This document shows positions 43,589-51,312 of a stretch of DNA of 54,883 bases, in pieces. Source of the DNA: Candidatus Iainarchaeum sp. (lineage in GTDB: Archaea; Iainarchaeota; Iainarchaeia; Iainarchaeales; 1-14-0-10-31-34); NCBI GenBank assembly GCA_017609625.1, contig JAFCDN010000007.1, forward strand, positions 1-54,883, in the 5' to 3' direction. The notes under the pieces were generated by a model, which had not been told where the DNA came from, ran no database searches, and saw only the letters and a list, made by a program, of their open reading frames with translations. The stretch's first letter is position 1; each line of letters opens with the position of its first letter. The translations under genes and the position numbers were made by a program.

Positions 43589-43912
43589 ATGCCTGAAGAA
43601 AATCAATCAGAAGAAAAACAAAAAGAAACTAAAGGTTTGCCACAATCAAAAACTAAATTTTGTTCTGAATGTGGAGAAAAAATAAGCGACAAAGCAAATG
43701 CCTGCCCAAAATGCGGAGCAACACAACTTGGAGCAGACTCAGAAAGAAAAAGCAGAACAGTTGCAGTAATTCTTTCAGTTTTCATTCCTGGCACAGGTCA
43801 AATGTATGCAGGAGAATTTGGAAAGGGATTATTAATATTCTGCACTTCTTGGCTAATAATACCTTATTTTTATGGAATATATGATGCAGTCACAAGAAAA
43901 GACCTTAAGTAA
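43589..43912 (+). CDS. zinc-ribbon plus TM2-like membrane protein
   Basis: 107 residues from the ATG preceded by GGAGGGATTCA. Zinc ribbon CSECG..CPKCG (31-52), then RKSRTVAVILSVFIPGTGQM and GEFGKGLLIFCTSWL, the TM2 domain pattern (two helices, GxGQxYxG turn). TM2/zinc-ribbon proteins are widespread and of unclear function. It overlaps the next gene by 41 bases. Confidence 0.8.
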   Translation: MPEENQSEEKQKETKGLPQSKTKFCSECGEKISDKANACPKCGATQLGADSERKSRTVAVILSVFIPGTGQMYAGEFGKGLLIFCTSWLIIPYFYGIYDAVTRKDLK

Positions 43913-44339
43913 AGCAATAAAAGAAGCAATTCAGTTCGTAAAAATAAATAAGCATTACTTACTGTCCCATCACTTGCCAAAAAATTATAATAGATGTCTG
44001 ACAATAAAAGGAACCAAAATTTGTTCAAGATGCTTTGGCTTTTATATAGGAATTCTAGTTTCGGTATTGGCTTATGGATTTATAGTAAATCAACCAATAC
44101 TTTTATTTACAGCAATTCCCGGACTAATAGAATGGGCTTTATACAAAATAAAAAAAATCAGTGTAAATTCAAAATTCATTGCTATTAATGGTTTTCTTAT
44201 GGGCTTAACCTATTCCTACTTTCTGTTCAACTTCCTAAACCTTCAATTAACACCATTAATAATAACAGCTTCAATATCTTATCTGATTATCTTCTTGATA
44301 GTTCTGAAGATTAGCAAGTCACAATTTTCTAATATTTAA
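43872..44339 (+). CDS. DUF2085 membrane protein
   Basis: 155 residues. The block LSHHLPKNYNRCLTIKGTKI then CSRCFGFYIGI is the DUF2085 signature (Cys pair before the first helix). Four helices follow. Function unknown. Starts within the previous gene; ATG at 43881 or 43884 are alternatives. Confidence 0.75.
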   Translation: MEYMMQSQEKTLSKAIKEAIQFVKINKHYLLSHHLPKNYNRCLTIKGTKICSRCFGFYIGILVSVLAYGFIVNQPILLFTAIPGLIEWALYKIKKISVNSKFIAINGFLMGLTYSYFLFNFLNLQLTPLIITASISYLIIFLIVLKISKSQFSNI

Positions 44340-44369
44340 GAGTTACTCAAAAAAGAATTAGGTTATGAC

Positions 44370-44513
44370 AGCCGGACTGAGAAAAGCAACTGTTTTGTCA
44401 GTTGAGTGCGGGGCACGACATAAAGTCGTGCTAGCTCGGCTGAAAGCCGTGCTTCGGTGCAACCGCTCGAAAGCGGTTTCGTGCTCAAACGGCGAAACGT
44501 TTACAGACCGGCT
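44370..44513 (+). repeat. orphan composite palindrome / possible structured RNA
   Basis: 144 bases closed by AGCCGG (44370-44375) and CCGGCT (44508-44513). Inside: CAACTGTTTTGTCAGTTG, GCACGACATAAAGTCGTGC, CGGCTGAAAGCCG, ACCGCTCGAAAGCGGT and AAACGGCGAAACGTTT, each a hairpin. Elsewhere such modules flank RNA genes; here no RNA gene is visible. Confidence 0.6.
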
Positions 44514-44605
44514 GAAAGCTTAAAAAAAAAATTCTAAAAGGAAAGATTAATAAATAAAAAGAAACATTAAAATATTGAAAAACAATATTTTTGTGAGGCG
44601 ATTTA

Positions 44606-46651
44606 ATGAAAATAAAGATTTTATCAGTGTTTTTTTTATTTATATTTTTTTTGTGGATTTTTTCTATTCCAAATGTTTTTTCTACTGGCCCTGATGTAAA
44701 CAACTTTAGTGCAACATTTGATCAGGCTTATGTGAAAAACGGTTCAATAACATTCACGTTCAATGTTTTAGATCTTGATGTTAACAGACTTGCTGGAGCT
44801 GACGGAGCCATCAGAGATTTGAATGCACAAATTTGGCTAGTAAAAGACTACAATGCAAACAGAACAGATTATCTCGGAGACTGGAATTTAATGGGTAGCG
44901 GAGACAAATTTGCAACCTGTACAGGAGACTTTAATGCAGGCGCAGGTTCAAGCTGTTCAATTACTTACACTCTAGCAGAAACAACTGACGGAAACTATTG
45001 GTTTGATATGAATGTCTATGATTATAACAGCGGAAACAGCGTAATAGTGGATTCAAATACAGTGAGAAGCCAAGATTATGACTTAAATTTTTACATTGAC
45101 AATACTTCTCCTACAACAGCATGGGACGGAAACCATAACACATGGCAGAATGGAGATGCAAACATTCACTTAACTTGCGTTGACGCAGGAAGCTGTGCAG
45201 GAGGAGACGCAAACCTATCATACAGACTGGATACAGATTCTTCTACTACAATTACTTATGGACCATGGTTAACTTATGACACAAATGTTCAAATTACAGC
45301 AGACGGAAACTGGGCTGTAGACTTTAATTCAACAGATTATGCAGGAAATGTTGGAGACACTAACACGTTTTATGCATTAATTGACCAGACTGCGCCGGTA
45401 GTAACAATCACTAATCCAACAGATGGTTCAAGCCAATTATCAACTGGGGTAACACTAACTTACACTGCAACAAACATTGGAAACATAGCTAAATATTACG
45501 TTCAAGTTGACAGCAATGGATGGATAGACAACAGTACAAACACTTCTTATGATTTTAATAATTTAACAAAAACAAGCCATACTTTTTATGTTATTGCCCA
45601 AACAACATCAGATGTAAACAGCACAACTGCTTCAGTAACAACAACAGTTTCAAGCGCTCCTGATCAAGAGGGAGGAACAAACTATTGTGACGCACAAGGA
45701 GGAGACATTTGTGAAGAAAATGAAACTTGCTCAGGAAGCTGGTGGACAGCACAGGATTCAGACAGATGCTGTTCAGTTGAATGCACTGTAGAATCAGTTG
45801 TAGAAGAAGTTTGTGGCAATGGAACTTGTGCAGGAGACGAAAATGCAAGCAATTGTCCAGCAGACTGCCCGACAGAAACAAAAGAAACTGTTTTAGAAAA
45901 AGTGATTTCAAAAAAACCTACTGCAGAAGAAATAAGGGAAAAATTAACTGAAGCAGGAGCTTCAGAAAACGCAATAGAAAAAGCTTCGCAGGCAGTAGGA
46001 AAAACAACTGTAAGCAGAACAATTACAGTAGAAAAAATAACAAACAATATAACAGGAGAAATAACTTATGAAACTACAATGACTATCAGTGTTTCAAACC
46101 AAGGAAAAAAGAAAATGCAAAAAATTAAAGTAATTGAAAACCTTCCAAAAAGCGTTGCATTAAGTGCATCAGAAATAAAAAGCAACACAGAATTTACTAT
46201 ACTAAAAGACGATCCAATAATACAGTTTGAAATAAATGAAATCATCGCAGGAAACACAAAAACAATAAGCTATACTGTAAACAATGAAGTTGACACTACA
46301 ACAGCAAACCAAATGACTACACCAATAGTATTAGAGTTTCAGGAAGTTGACCCGCCAGTTGACCTTTGTAAAGGAAAAGACTGTGATGACTTAAATCCCT
46401 GCACAACAGATTCCTGCGATTCTTTAACTGGAGAATGTTTTTATTCAAATTTAGCTGACAAAACAGACTGCGGAACAGATAAAGAATGCAAAACAGGAGC
46501 TTGTGTTGCAAAAGCAACTACCGGTAACGGAGACAACGGAGATAAAGATGAAGAAGATAAGGGAGATTTCACTCCATATATTTTGATAGCTGTTTTGATA
46601 ATAATTGTCGGAGCAATAGCATATTATTACATCCAACAAAAAAAAATTTGA
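44606..46651 (+). CDS. large surface protein with C-terminal anchor
   Basis: 681 residues. N-terminal signal sequence (about 1-27, IKILSVFFLFIFFLWIFS), Ig-like or cadherin-like repeats in the first 350 residues (PVVTITNPTDGSS, LIDQTAPVV, WDGNHNTWQNGD), then Cys modules CGNGTCAGDENASNCPADC and NPCTTDSCDSLTGEC..DCGTDKEC, and a C-terminal helix with IQQKKI (about 655-677). Many Asn/Thr (possible glycosylation). An adhesion or envelope protein. Start supported by GAGGCG. Its Cys module is shared with 24238 and 54327 proteins. Confidence 0.75.
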   Translation: MKIKILSVFFLFIFFLWIFSIPNVFSTGPDVNNFSATFDQAYVKNGSITFTFNVLDLDVNRLAGADGAIRDLNAQIWLVKDYNANRTDYLGDWNLMGSGDKFATCTGDFNAGAGSSCSITYTLAETTDGNYWFDMNVYDYNSGNSVIVDSNTVRSQDYDLNFYIDNTSPTTAWDGNHNTWQNGDANIHLTCVDAGSCAGGDANLSYRLDTDSSTTITYGPWLTYDTNVQITADGNWAVDFNSTDYAGNVGDTNTFYALIDQTAPVVTITNPTDGSSQLSTGVTLTYTATNIGNIAKYYVQVDSNGWIDNSTNTSYDFNNLTKTSHTFYVIAQTTSDVNSTTASVTTTVSSAPDQEGGTNYCDAQGGDICEENETCSGSWWTAQDSDRCCSVECTVESVVEEVCGNGTCAGDENASNCPADCPTETKETVLEKVISKKPTAEEIREKLTEAGASENAIEKASQAVGKTTVSRTITVEKITNNITGEITYETTMTISVSNQGKKKMQKIKVIENLPKSVALSASEIKSNTEFTILKDDPIIQFEINEIIAGNTKTISYTVNNEVDTTTANQMTTPIVLEFQEVDPPVDLCKGKDCDDLNPCTTDSCDSLTGECFYSNLADKTDCGTDKECKTGACVAKATTGNGDNGDKDEEDKGDFTPYILIAVLIIIVGAIAYYYIQQKKI

Positions 46652-46654
46652 GAA

Positions 46655-46720
46655 TAGATTATTGCTGCTCTATCGAGCAAAGCGAAGATAGTGCACCGTC
46701 ACTCGCGAGCGGAATCGCGA
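46655..46720. repeat. GC-rich palindromes 3' of tRNA-Arg
   Basis: GCTGCTCTATCGAGC, AAAGCGAAGATAGTGC and ACCGTCACTCGCGAGCGGAA then TCGCGACGG. Inverted relative to 28000-28045. Part of the RNA-gene edge family. Confidence 0.55.
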
Positions 46721-46906
46721 CGGGCCTGGGAGGATTCGAACCCCCGATCTCCAGCTATCTTAACTTCCTTCTAACCAAAAATTAATTGTTTTTGCATAGC
46801 AAAAACCTTTTTTGTTAAACCTTTTTTCTAAAAAGGTTTTTTTGATTAAACTTTTTTTCGAAAAAAGTTTAGAAGGCTGATGCCTTATCCACTAGGCTAC
46901 AGGCCC
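46721..46906 (-). tRNA. tRNA-Arg (TCT) with intron
   Basis: Exon 1 46870-46906, exon 2 about 46721-46756. Acceptor GGGCCTG pairs with CAGGCCC, discriminator G; D arm TAGCCTAGTGGATAAGGC; anticodon stem TCAGC with GCTGG, loop CTTCTAA, anticodon TCT; T arm GGGGGTTCGAATCC. The intron of about 113 nt sits at position 37/38, the canonical archaeal site. CCA is not encoded. Confidence 0.88.
46757..46869 (-). other. tRNA-Arg intron made of AT-hairpins
   Basis: About 113 nt. On the minus strand the 5' AACTT and the 3' AAGTT could form the central helix of a bulge-helix-bulge. The interior reads AACTTTTTTTCG..AAAGTTTAATCAAAAA, CCTTTTTAGAAAAAAGG TTTAACAAAAA and GGTTTTTGCTATGCAAAAAC, three copies of the dispersed hairpin family. 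Ends uncertain by one or two bases. Confidence 0.65.
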
Positions 46907-46982
46907 TATGACCTAAGCAAGCTTTAGCTTGCGAGGTCGTTGCGTGAACGGCTTAGCAGAACAACTGCTAAGTGGTTCGTAA
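46907..46982. repeat. palindromes 5' of tRNA-Arg
   Basis: Three hairpins: GACCTAAGCAAGC..GCTTGCGAGGTC, CGTTGCGTGAACG and GCTTAGCAG..CTGCTAAG. Located between the tRNA and the lipoprotein terminal region. Confidence 0.5.
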
Positions 46983-47019
46983 TAATAAAAAGAATTAAGA
47001 AATATTTAAAAAGAAGTGA

Positions 47020-47694
47020 TTATTCTGCTGCAGCTTTTTTGCTTCTCCAGAACAAGCCTAAGCCTACCCCTAAAATTATTATTACTGCTGCTCCTAAAAC
47101 AAAACCTAAACCTAGTTCTTCAGATTCAACATAATAGGTTTTGCTTTTGTCCATTGTAAGCAAATCAACAACCACTTGGTTGTCTTTTATTTCTCCTAAA
47201 TCTGTTTTTGTAATATTTCCAGGCATTTCCAGAGTGTAAGTCATTTCAACTCCTGCTGCTTTAAACTGTTCAACCTGCTGTTCATCTGAAGTATCAATTG
47301 AACCAGCATCTCCTGTACCTTCAGTTACTGAATCAAAAAAAGAGCTTCCTTCAGAAACATTGTAAATATATTTTTTTGAGAAAAGACTTTCTTCAACTTT
47401 TAAGGCAGGATTGTCTTTTAAAGATCTTTTTGCAGAAACCACCATAACATAATCCTCTACATTGCATTCAATATCATAAAAATCATTCTCTTCTGAATCC
47501 TCTTCAAAACTGCTGCACATTTCACTTGAATCAGACACTTGATCCCCCATCATTCCGGCAATTCCAGAGAAATCAACTTCCATTTTTATTTCTGAAGTTC
47601 TGTCAGAATTAATTTTTTCATAAGCATTAAATTTAAAGCAGCCAGAAAACAATAGAACTGAAATCAGTAAAACAAGTAAAAAAACTTTTTTCAT
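47020..47694 (-). CDS. lipoprotein with membrane tail (LppM-like)
   Basis: 224 residues. Signal with lipobox LLFSGCFKFN; the sequence SGCFKFNAYEKINSDRTSE matches the LppM/DUF3153-like start. A C-terminal helix (about 196-213: GFVLGAAVIIILGVGLGLFW) ends in basic SKKAAAE. Cys in SSEMCSSF and DIECNVE. Surface protein of unknown role. Confidence 0.7.
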   Translation of the reverse strand: MKKVFLLVLLISVLLFSGCFKFNAYEKINSDRTSEIKMEVDFSGIAGMMGDQVSDSSEMCSSFEEDSEENDFYDIECNVEDYVMVVSAKRSLKDNPALKVEESLFSKKYIYNVSEGSSFFDSVTEGTGDAGSIDTSDEQQVEQFKAAGVEMTYTLEMPGNITKTDLGEIKDNQVVVDLLTMDKSKTYYVESEELGLGFVLGAAVIIILGVGLGLFWRSKKAAAE

Positions 47695-47731
47695 GAAAAG
47701 AATACGTTGGAGTTATATAAAAAACTTGCGG

Positions 47732-48250
47732 TTAATGCACATTGAAGATTTTGCTGAAAAGCTGTTTTTCAGTGAACTTTCCTTCTTTCAGGTTTAAAAG
47801 CCAGACAAAAAGGTTTTTTTTAGAGAATTCTTTTCCGAAAAACTTTTGTTTTGATTTTTTGTGGAAAACTTTTTTCTGCTTTCTGTAAAATTCCATTGAA
47901 TTGAACGGAAGGACAAAAATGAATTCATCTGCTTCTGAAGCATAACGTAATTTGTTTTTCATTTTCCCTTTGCTTGGCCTTGTGAGGACTTCTATTCCGA
48001 TTATTTTGTTTTCTTTTGTTTCAACCAAAAAATCAAATCTTCCTTCATTTAAACAGGAATTGTTTTTTGAATTAATCAAAACAGTTTGTTCTGGGCAGAT
48101 TTTTTTTATTTCCAAAACTTGGTTTAAGTGCATTTTGTTTAATTCATTGAAAGCATATAAATGCATTAAATTGGTTTTGTTGTTTCCGTTAATCTCTCTA
48201 ATAAAAACCCCCAAGAAAAGAAACAGCAAAGAAGTATTTAAAGGTTTCAT
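47732..48250 (-). CDS. putative nuclease-fold protein
   Basis: 172 residues. Contains GRFDFLVETKENKIIGIEVL followed by TRPSKGKMKNKLRYA, which has the D..(E)VxxxK-like look of a PD-(D/E)XK fold; FVLPFN follows. Not a firm call. The ATG overlaps the flavodoxin stop (ATGA), supporting this start although a later Met (MHLYAFNELNK) is possible. No neighbour suggests a system. Confidence 0.55.
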   Translation of the reverse strand: MKPLNTSLLFLFLGVFIREINGNNKTNLMHLYAFNELNKMHLNQVLEIKKICPEQTVLINSKNNSCLNEGRFDFLVETKENKIIGIEVLTRPSKGKMKNKLRYASEADEFIFVLPFNSMEFYRKQKKVFHKKSKQKFFGKEFSKKNLFVWLLNLKEGKFTEKQLFSKIFNVH

Positions 48251-48693
48251 ATGTTCTGAATGAACTCTTTTACCTTCTCTATTTTTTTTTCATTTAATCC
48301 AAGGAAAGAAGAAACAATCAAAGAATCTTTTACTTTTCCTCCATGAAAAGAAACAAGGCTGGAAGCTTTTTTCAATGCATTTCCATGCAAGCCAATACAG
48401 CCAATTAAAATTGCTGTTTGTTTCCCTGAAATATTAGTGCACTGTTTTAGGTAATCGTTCATTAAATGAGAAGAAGAAATTCCAATCACAGGAAAACCCA
48501 ATACAATCAAATCAAAAGGCTTCCAGTCAGTTACCCCTGCCTTTAGCCTGGCCAGCTTGTTTTTGTTTTTCTTCTTGTGTTTAATCACTTCTGTTACTGT
48601 AACAGAATAGTTTTTTTTCTCTAACTCTTCTTTAACTATTTCTGATAATTGTGTTATTTCATTAGACTGGACAAAAGAAACCAAGGCTTTCAT
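48247..48693 (-). CDS. flavodoxin-family protein
   Basis: 148 residues. N-terminal MKALVSFVQSNEITQLSEIV resembles the FMN loop region; DLIVLGFPVIGISSSHLMND and TAILIGCIGLHGNALKKAS are flavodoxin-like strands and loops. Redox or electron-transfer role inferred. The FMN phosphate loop is not the standard T/SxTGxT. Confidence 0.65.
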   Translation of the reverse strand: MKALVSFVQSNEITQLSEIVKEELEKKNYSVTVTEVIKHKKKNKNKLARLKAGVTDWKPFDLIVLGFPVIGISSSHLMNDYLKQCTNISGKQTAILIGCIGLHGNALKKASSLVSFHGGKVKDSLIVSSFLGLNEKKIEKVKEFIQNI

Positions 48694-48782
48694 ACAAAAA
48701 AATGGGGTGTAAGCATTTAAATAAAGTGAGGAAAACGAAAAAGATTAATAAAGAAGAAAAACAATATATTTTTGGTGAAAAA

Positions 48783-49760
48783 ATGAAAAAAATGATTTAT
48801 TTGTTTTTAGTGATGCTTTTAAGCAGTGTTTCAGCTGCAACAGTGAATTCTCCTTTAGAGATTCCTGCAAACATTAACTGGAGTTTTAGTGTAGAGTTGG
48901 ATGCAACAAACTCTTTTACTAAAACAGAAATCTATTTTGATGATTTATTGATTGTTACAGCTTTTAATGACAAACAGCCTGTAGTGCAGGAAGATTTTGT
49001 TTTGAAAGCATTTTTGTTTGATAAAGTGCCTGAAGACAATACAGGGTTGACTGTTTTTGTTTCATATTTTGGAATACAAGAAGGAGAACATAAAATTAAA
49101 ACAAAAACTTTTAACAAAGAAAATTTAGTTGAAGAAAAAGAGTTTGAATTAAAAGCAATTGATACAGTTACTGCATTAACAACCCTGCCAGAAGAGTTCA
49201 ACCAAGAAGTAGATTTGCTGATGAAAGGAATAATAGCTAAAATAAACCAACACAAAGAAGAACTTGAAGCGCTTAAACAATCAAACGAACAGAATTTAGA
49301 AGAACAAACAAAGATATTAGAAGAAGAAATAAAACAATTGGAAGCGTCTTTAGAAGAGCTGAATAAAATAGACTCTGCAGAAGAACAACCATTAGAAGAA
49401 ACTGACATTATAGAAGGAGTTAATCAAACAAATTTAGCAGATGATTTTTCTGAAAAAGAAAAGGCTAATTTGGTTACAGGATTTTATGTTTTTACAGTAG
49501 ACCGTGCATGGTATGGCGCAGTGTTTTTGATTGTGCTTTTGGTTTTGCTTGCATTGTTTCAGGTTTACAAAAAAAGATCAGGTGAGGAGCCGGTTTTTGA
49601 AGAACTGTTAGACAAAGCAGTGGAAGAAGATAAAGCCATTCCAGCAAGAGAAGGAGATGAAGTGGAAATAAAAGAGCTTGATGAAATTGGAGAAGAATCT
49701 TTTTCAGAAAAAAAGGAAAAACCAAAAAGGTTTAGCATTGGAGATCTCATAAAAAAATAA
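48783..49760 (+). CDS. membrane-anchored coiled-coil surface protein
   Basis: 325 residues from ATG of MKKMIYLFLVMLLSSVSAAT; upstream in-frame Met is judged part of the leader (GGTGAAAAA before this start). Signal peptide (1-18), a beta domain (about 20-120), a coiled coil of Glu/Lys/Gln (about 140-215), one helix (about 237-260: VFLIVLLVLLALFQ), and an acidic/basic cytosolic tail. Unknown function. Confidence 0.7.
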   Translation: MKKMIYLFLVMLLSSVSAATVNSPLEIPANINWSFSVELDATNSFTKTEIYFDDLLIVTAFNDKQPVVQEDFVLKAFLFDKVPEDNTGLTVFVSYFGIQEGEHKIKTKTFNKENLVEEKEFELKAIDTVTALTTLPEEFNQEVDLLMKGIIAKINQHKEELEALKQSNEQNLEEQTKILEEEIKQLEASLEELNKIDSAEEQPLEETDIIEGVNQTNLADDFSEKEKANLVTGFYVFTVDRAWYGAVFLIVLLVLLALFQVYKKRSGEEPVFEELLDKAVEEDKAIPAREGDEVEIKELDEIGEESFSEKKEKPKRFSIGDLIKK

Positions 49761-49830
49761 ACGCGCAAATCAAAAGCTTTAAATACTTCAATGAATTATT
49801 ATATACAACTTGCCTTTGTTGTGAAAAAAT

Positions 49831-50100
49831 ATGAAAATGAAATATTGTCCAGAATGCGGTTCAATCCAAATTCAAAGCACTGAAGCAGGATTGAAATGCA
49901 AGAAATGCAGTTACATTGGAGACATGAAAGAAGATTCAATTGATGTGATAAATTCTTTTATTGCAAGCAAAAAAAACATCAATGTAACAGAAGTTCAGTC
50001 AAGCCCTGCAACTAATTTAATAATGCAGCAAAAGCCAAAAGAAAATTCTCTGAAAGAACGGCTGAAAAAATTCGAAGGCGCAGATTTGGAAATCTTATAG
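49831..50100 (+). CDS. TFS/RPB9-like N-terminal zinc ribbon
   Basis: 89 residues. CPECGSIQIQSTEAGLKC, KKCSY: a zinc ribbon like the N-terminus of TFS or RPB9, without the C-terminal TFIIS ribbon. TATA-like TTATATAC about 28 bases before the ATG. Possible transcription accessory protein; uncertain. Confidence 0.6.
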   Translation: MKMKYCPECGSIQIQSTEAGLKCKKCSYIGDMKEDSIDVINSFIASKKNINVTEVQSSPATNLIMQQKPKENSLKERLKKFEGADLEIL

Positions 50101-50146
50101 AAAGGTTTTTCTATTTCTTTGTTTCTTTTATTTATTGTGAAAGGCA

Positions 50147-51043
50147 ATGACACTAAAAAAAAGACCTGCAACAAGAAGAGCTTTATTGGGAAAACCTATA
50201 GGAAGAACTTTCAGAATCAGCCCAGAAACTTATGGTGCACTTGAACTTCCAATGGCGGATGTAAAAAAAATCAGGAGCAGTAAGTTAATCAGAAGAGTTT
50301 ATCTTTTAATGGATTTTAAACTCAGAGTAAAGAATGCTATGGAAATGGAAGCAGAATCGATAAGAAAAGATATAGAAAAAAAGCAGCGAGCTATTGGAAA
50401 TCTTAGAAGAAAGACAGAAGAGAGATTGCAAAAAGAAAAAAAATCAAAAAGGAAAAGAGAATCAATAATAGAATCTGCTGCTAAAAGAGAACAAAAAATG
50501 CGCGGCACAATATCTGAGCTTAGACAAAAAGGAAGAGTAATTCAATCAAGACTACAACAAAGGAAACTAAAAGGAAAACTTGATTTAGTTGTAGTGAATC
50601 CTGAACTGAGAACAAAAAAAGGGAAACATGAATTTGATCAGCCAATTATGGCATATCCTTTTGATAGAAAATCTATTATTAAAGAAAAAAATCTTGTTGC
50701 ATTTGAAGTTAATGAAGAAAACTTAGATTATTTGAGAAGAAAAGCTTTTGACCTTAAAGCAAGGGTTTGGCCTCAGACAAGGCTTGACAACCCAAGAGTT
50801 AGAATCATAAGAGCACTTGTTCAAAACGTGGAACTTAGAAAAATCAGGAGACAAGCAAAAAGAGACGGTCTTACCGATGAAGATGTTTTTGAAATAATGA
50901 AATGGGCAAGACAACAAGGGATTAGTATTTCATCACAAAAACCAATAAAACCCCCTACAGAACCAAAACGGATTAGAAGAAGAAACGCAAAAAAAATGAA
51001 AAAAGAAAAAGAAGCTGAAATACTGCGTTGGAAAAGAAGATAA
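50147..51043 (+). CDS. basic coiled-coil protein, unknown
   Basis: 298 residues, rich in Arg/Lys. Coiled-coil candidate about 75-140 (EMEAESIRKDIEKKQRA, LRRKTEERLQKEKK). The C-terminal third is basic (ELRKIRRQAKRDG, KRIRRRNAKKMKKE). The globular part between (AYPFDRKSIIKEKNLVAFEV, RVWPQTRLDNPRVR) is not recognised. Possible RNA/DNA binding. Ends just before tRNA-Leu on the other strand. Confidence 0.65.
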   Translation: MTLKKRPATRRALLGKPIGRTFRISPETYGALELPMADVKKIRSSKLIRRVYLLMDFKLRVKNAMEMEAESIRKDIEKKQRAIGNLRRKTEERLQKEKKSKRKRESIIESAAKREQKMRGTISELRQKGRVIQSRLQQRKLKGKLDLVVVNPELRTKKGKHEFDQPIMAYPFDRKSIIKEKNLVAFEVNEENLDYLRRKAFDLKARVWPQTRLDNPRVRIIRALVQNVELRKIRRQAKRDGLTDEDVFEIMKWARQQGISISSQKPIKPPTEPKRIRRRNAKKMKKEKEAEILRWKRR

Positions 51044-51101
51044 AAAATAACAGGGCTATATGCCCTCATAATGTGCACCGCAACTCAAGGATAAAAGGCG
51101 A

Positions 51102-51184
51102 TGCGGGATGGAGGATTCGAACCCCCGAAGACACTAAGTCACAGGCCCTCAACCTGGCGCCGTTGACCACTTGGCTAATCCCGC
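51102..51184 (-). tRNA. tRNA-Leu (GAG)
   Basis: Acceptor GCGGGAT pairs with ATCCCGC, discriminator A. D arm GCCAAGTGGTCAACGGC, anticodon loop TTGAGGG (anticodon GAG), long variable arm, T arm GGGGGTTCGAATCC. The long variable arm is a Leu/Ser trait. No intron. Confidence 0.93.
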
Positions 51185-51252
51185 AAAACACCTTTTTCAA
51201 AAAAAGCTGTACCAAAAACAACTTTTTAGAAAAAAGTTTGAGCAAAAAACTT
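51185..51252. repeat. AT-hairpins next to tRNA-Leu
   Basis: CCTTTTTCAAAAAAAGCTG TACCAAAAA, then AACTTTTTAGAAAAAAGTTTG AGCAAAAAAC. Two family units. Confidence 0.6.
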
Positions 51253-51312
51253 TCTTTATATAAAAAAACTGAATCCGAAAAATATTTAAATCAGGAAAGA
51301 GTTAATAAAAGT

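Noticed and set aside
6419..51252. Plain intrinsic terminators as sole explanation of AT-hairpins
   Set aside because: Copies inside a tRNA intron and between two operon genes, plus the conserved ACCAAAAA tail, do not fit simple terminators.
51028..51312. Upstream extension of the Pro-rich secreted protein
   Set aside because: The extension reads through tRNA-Leu and repeats; the signal peptide begins at 51313.
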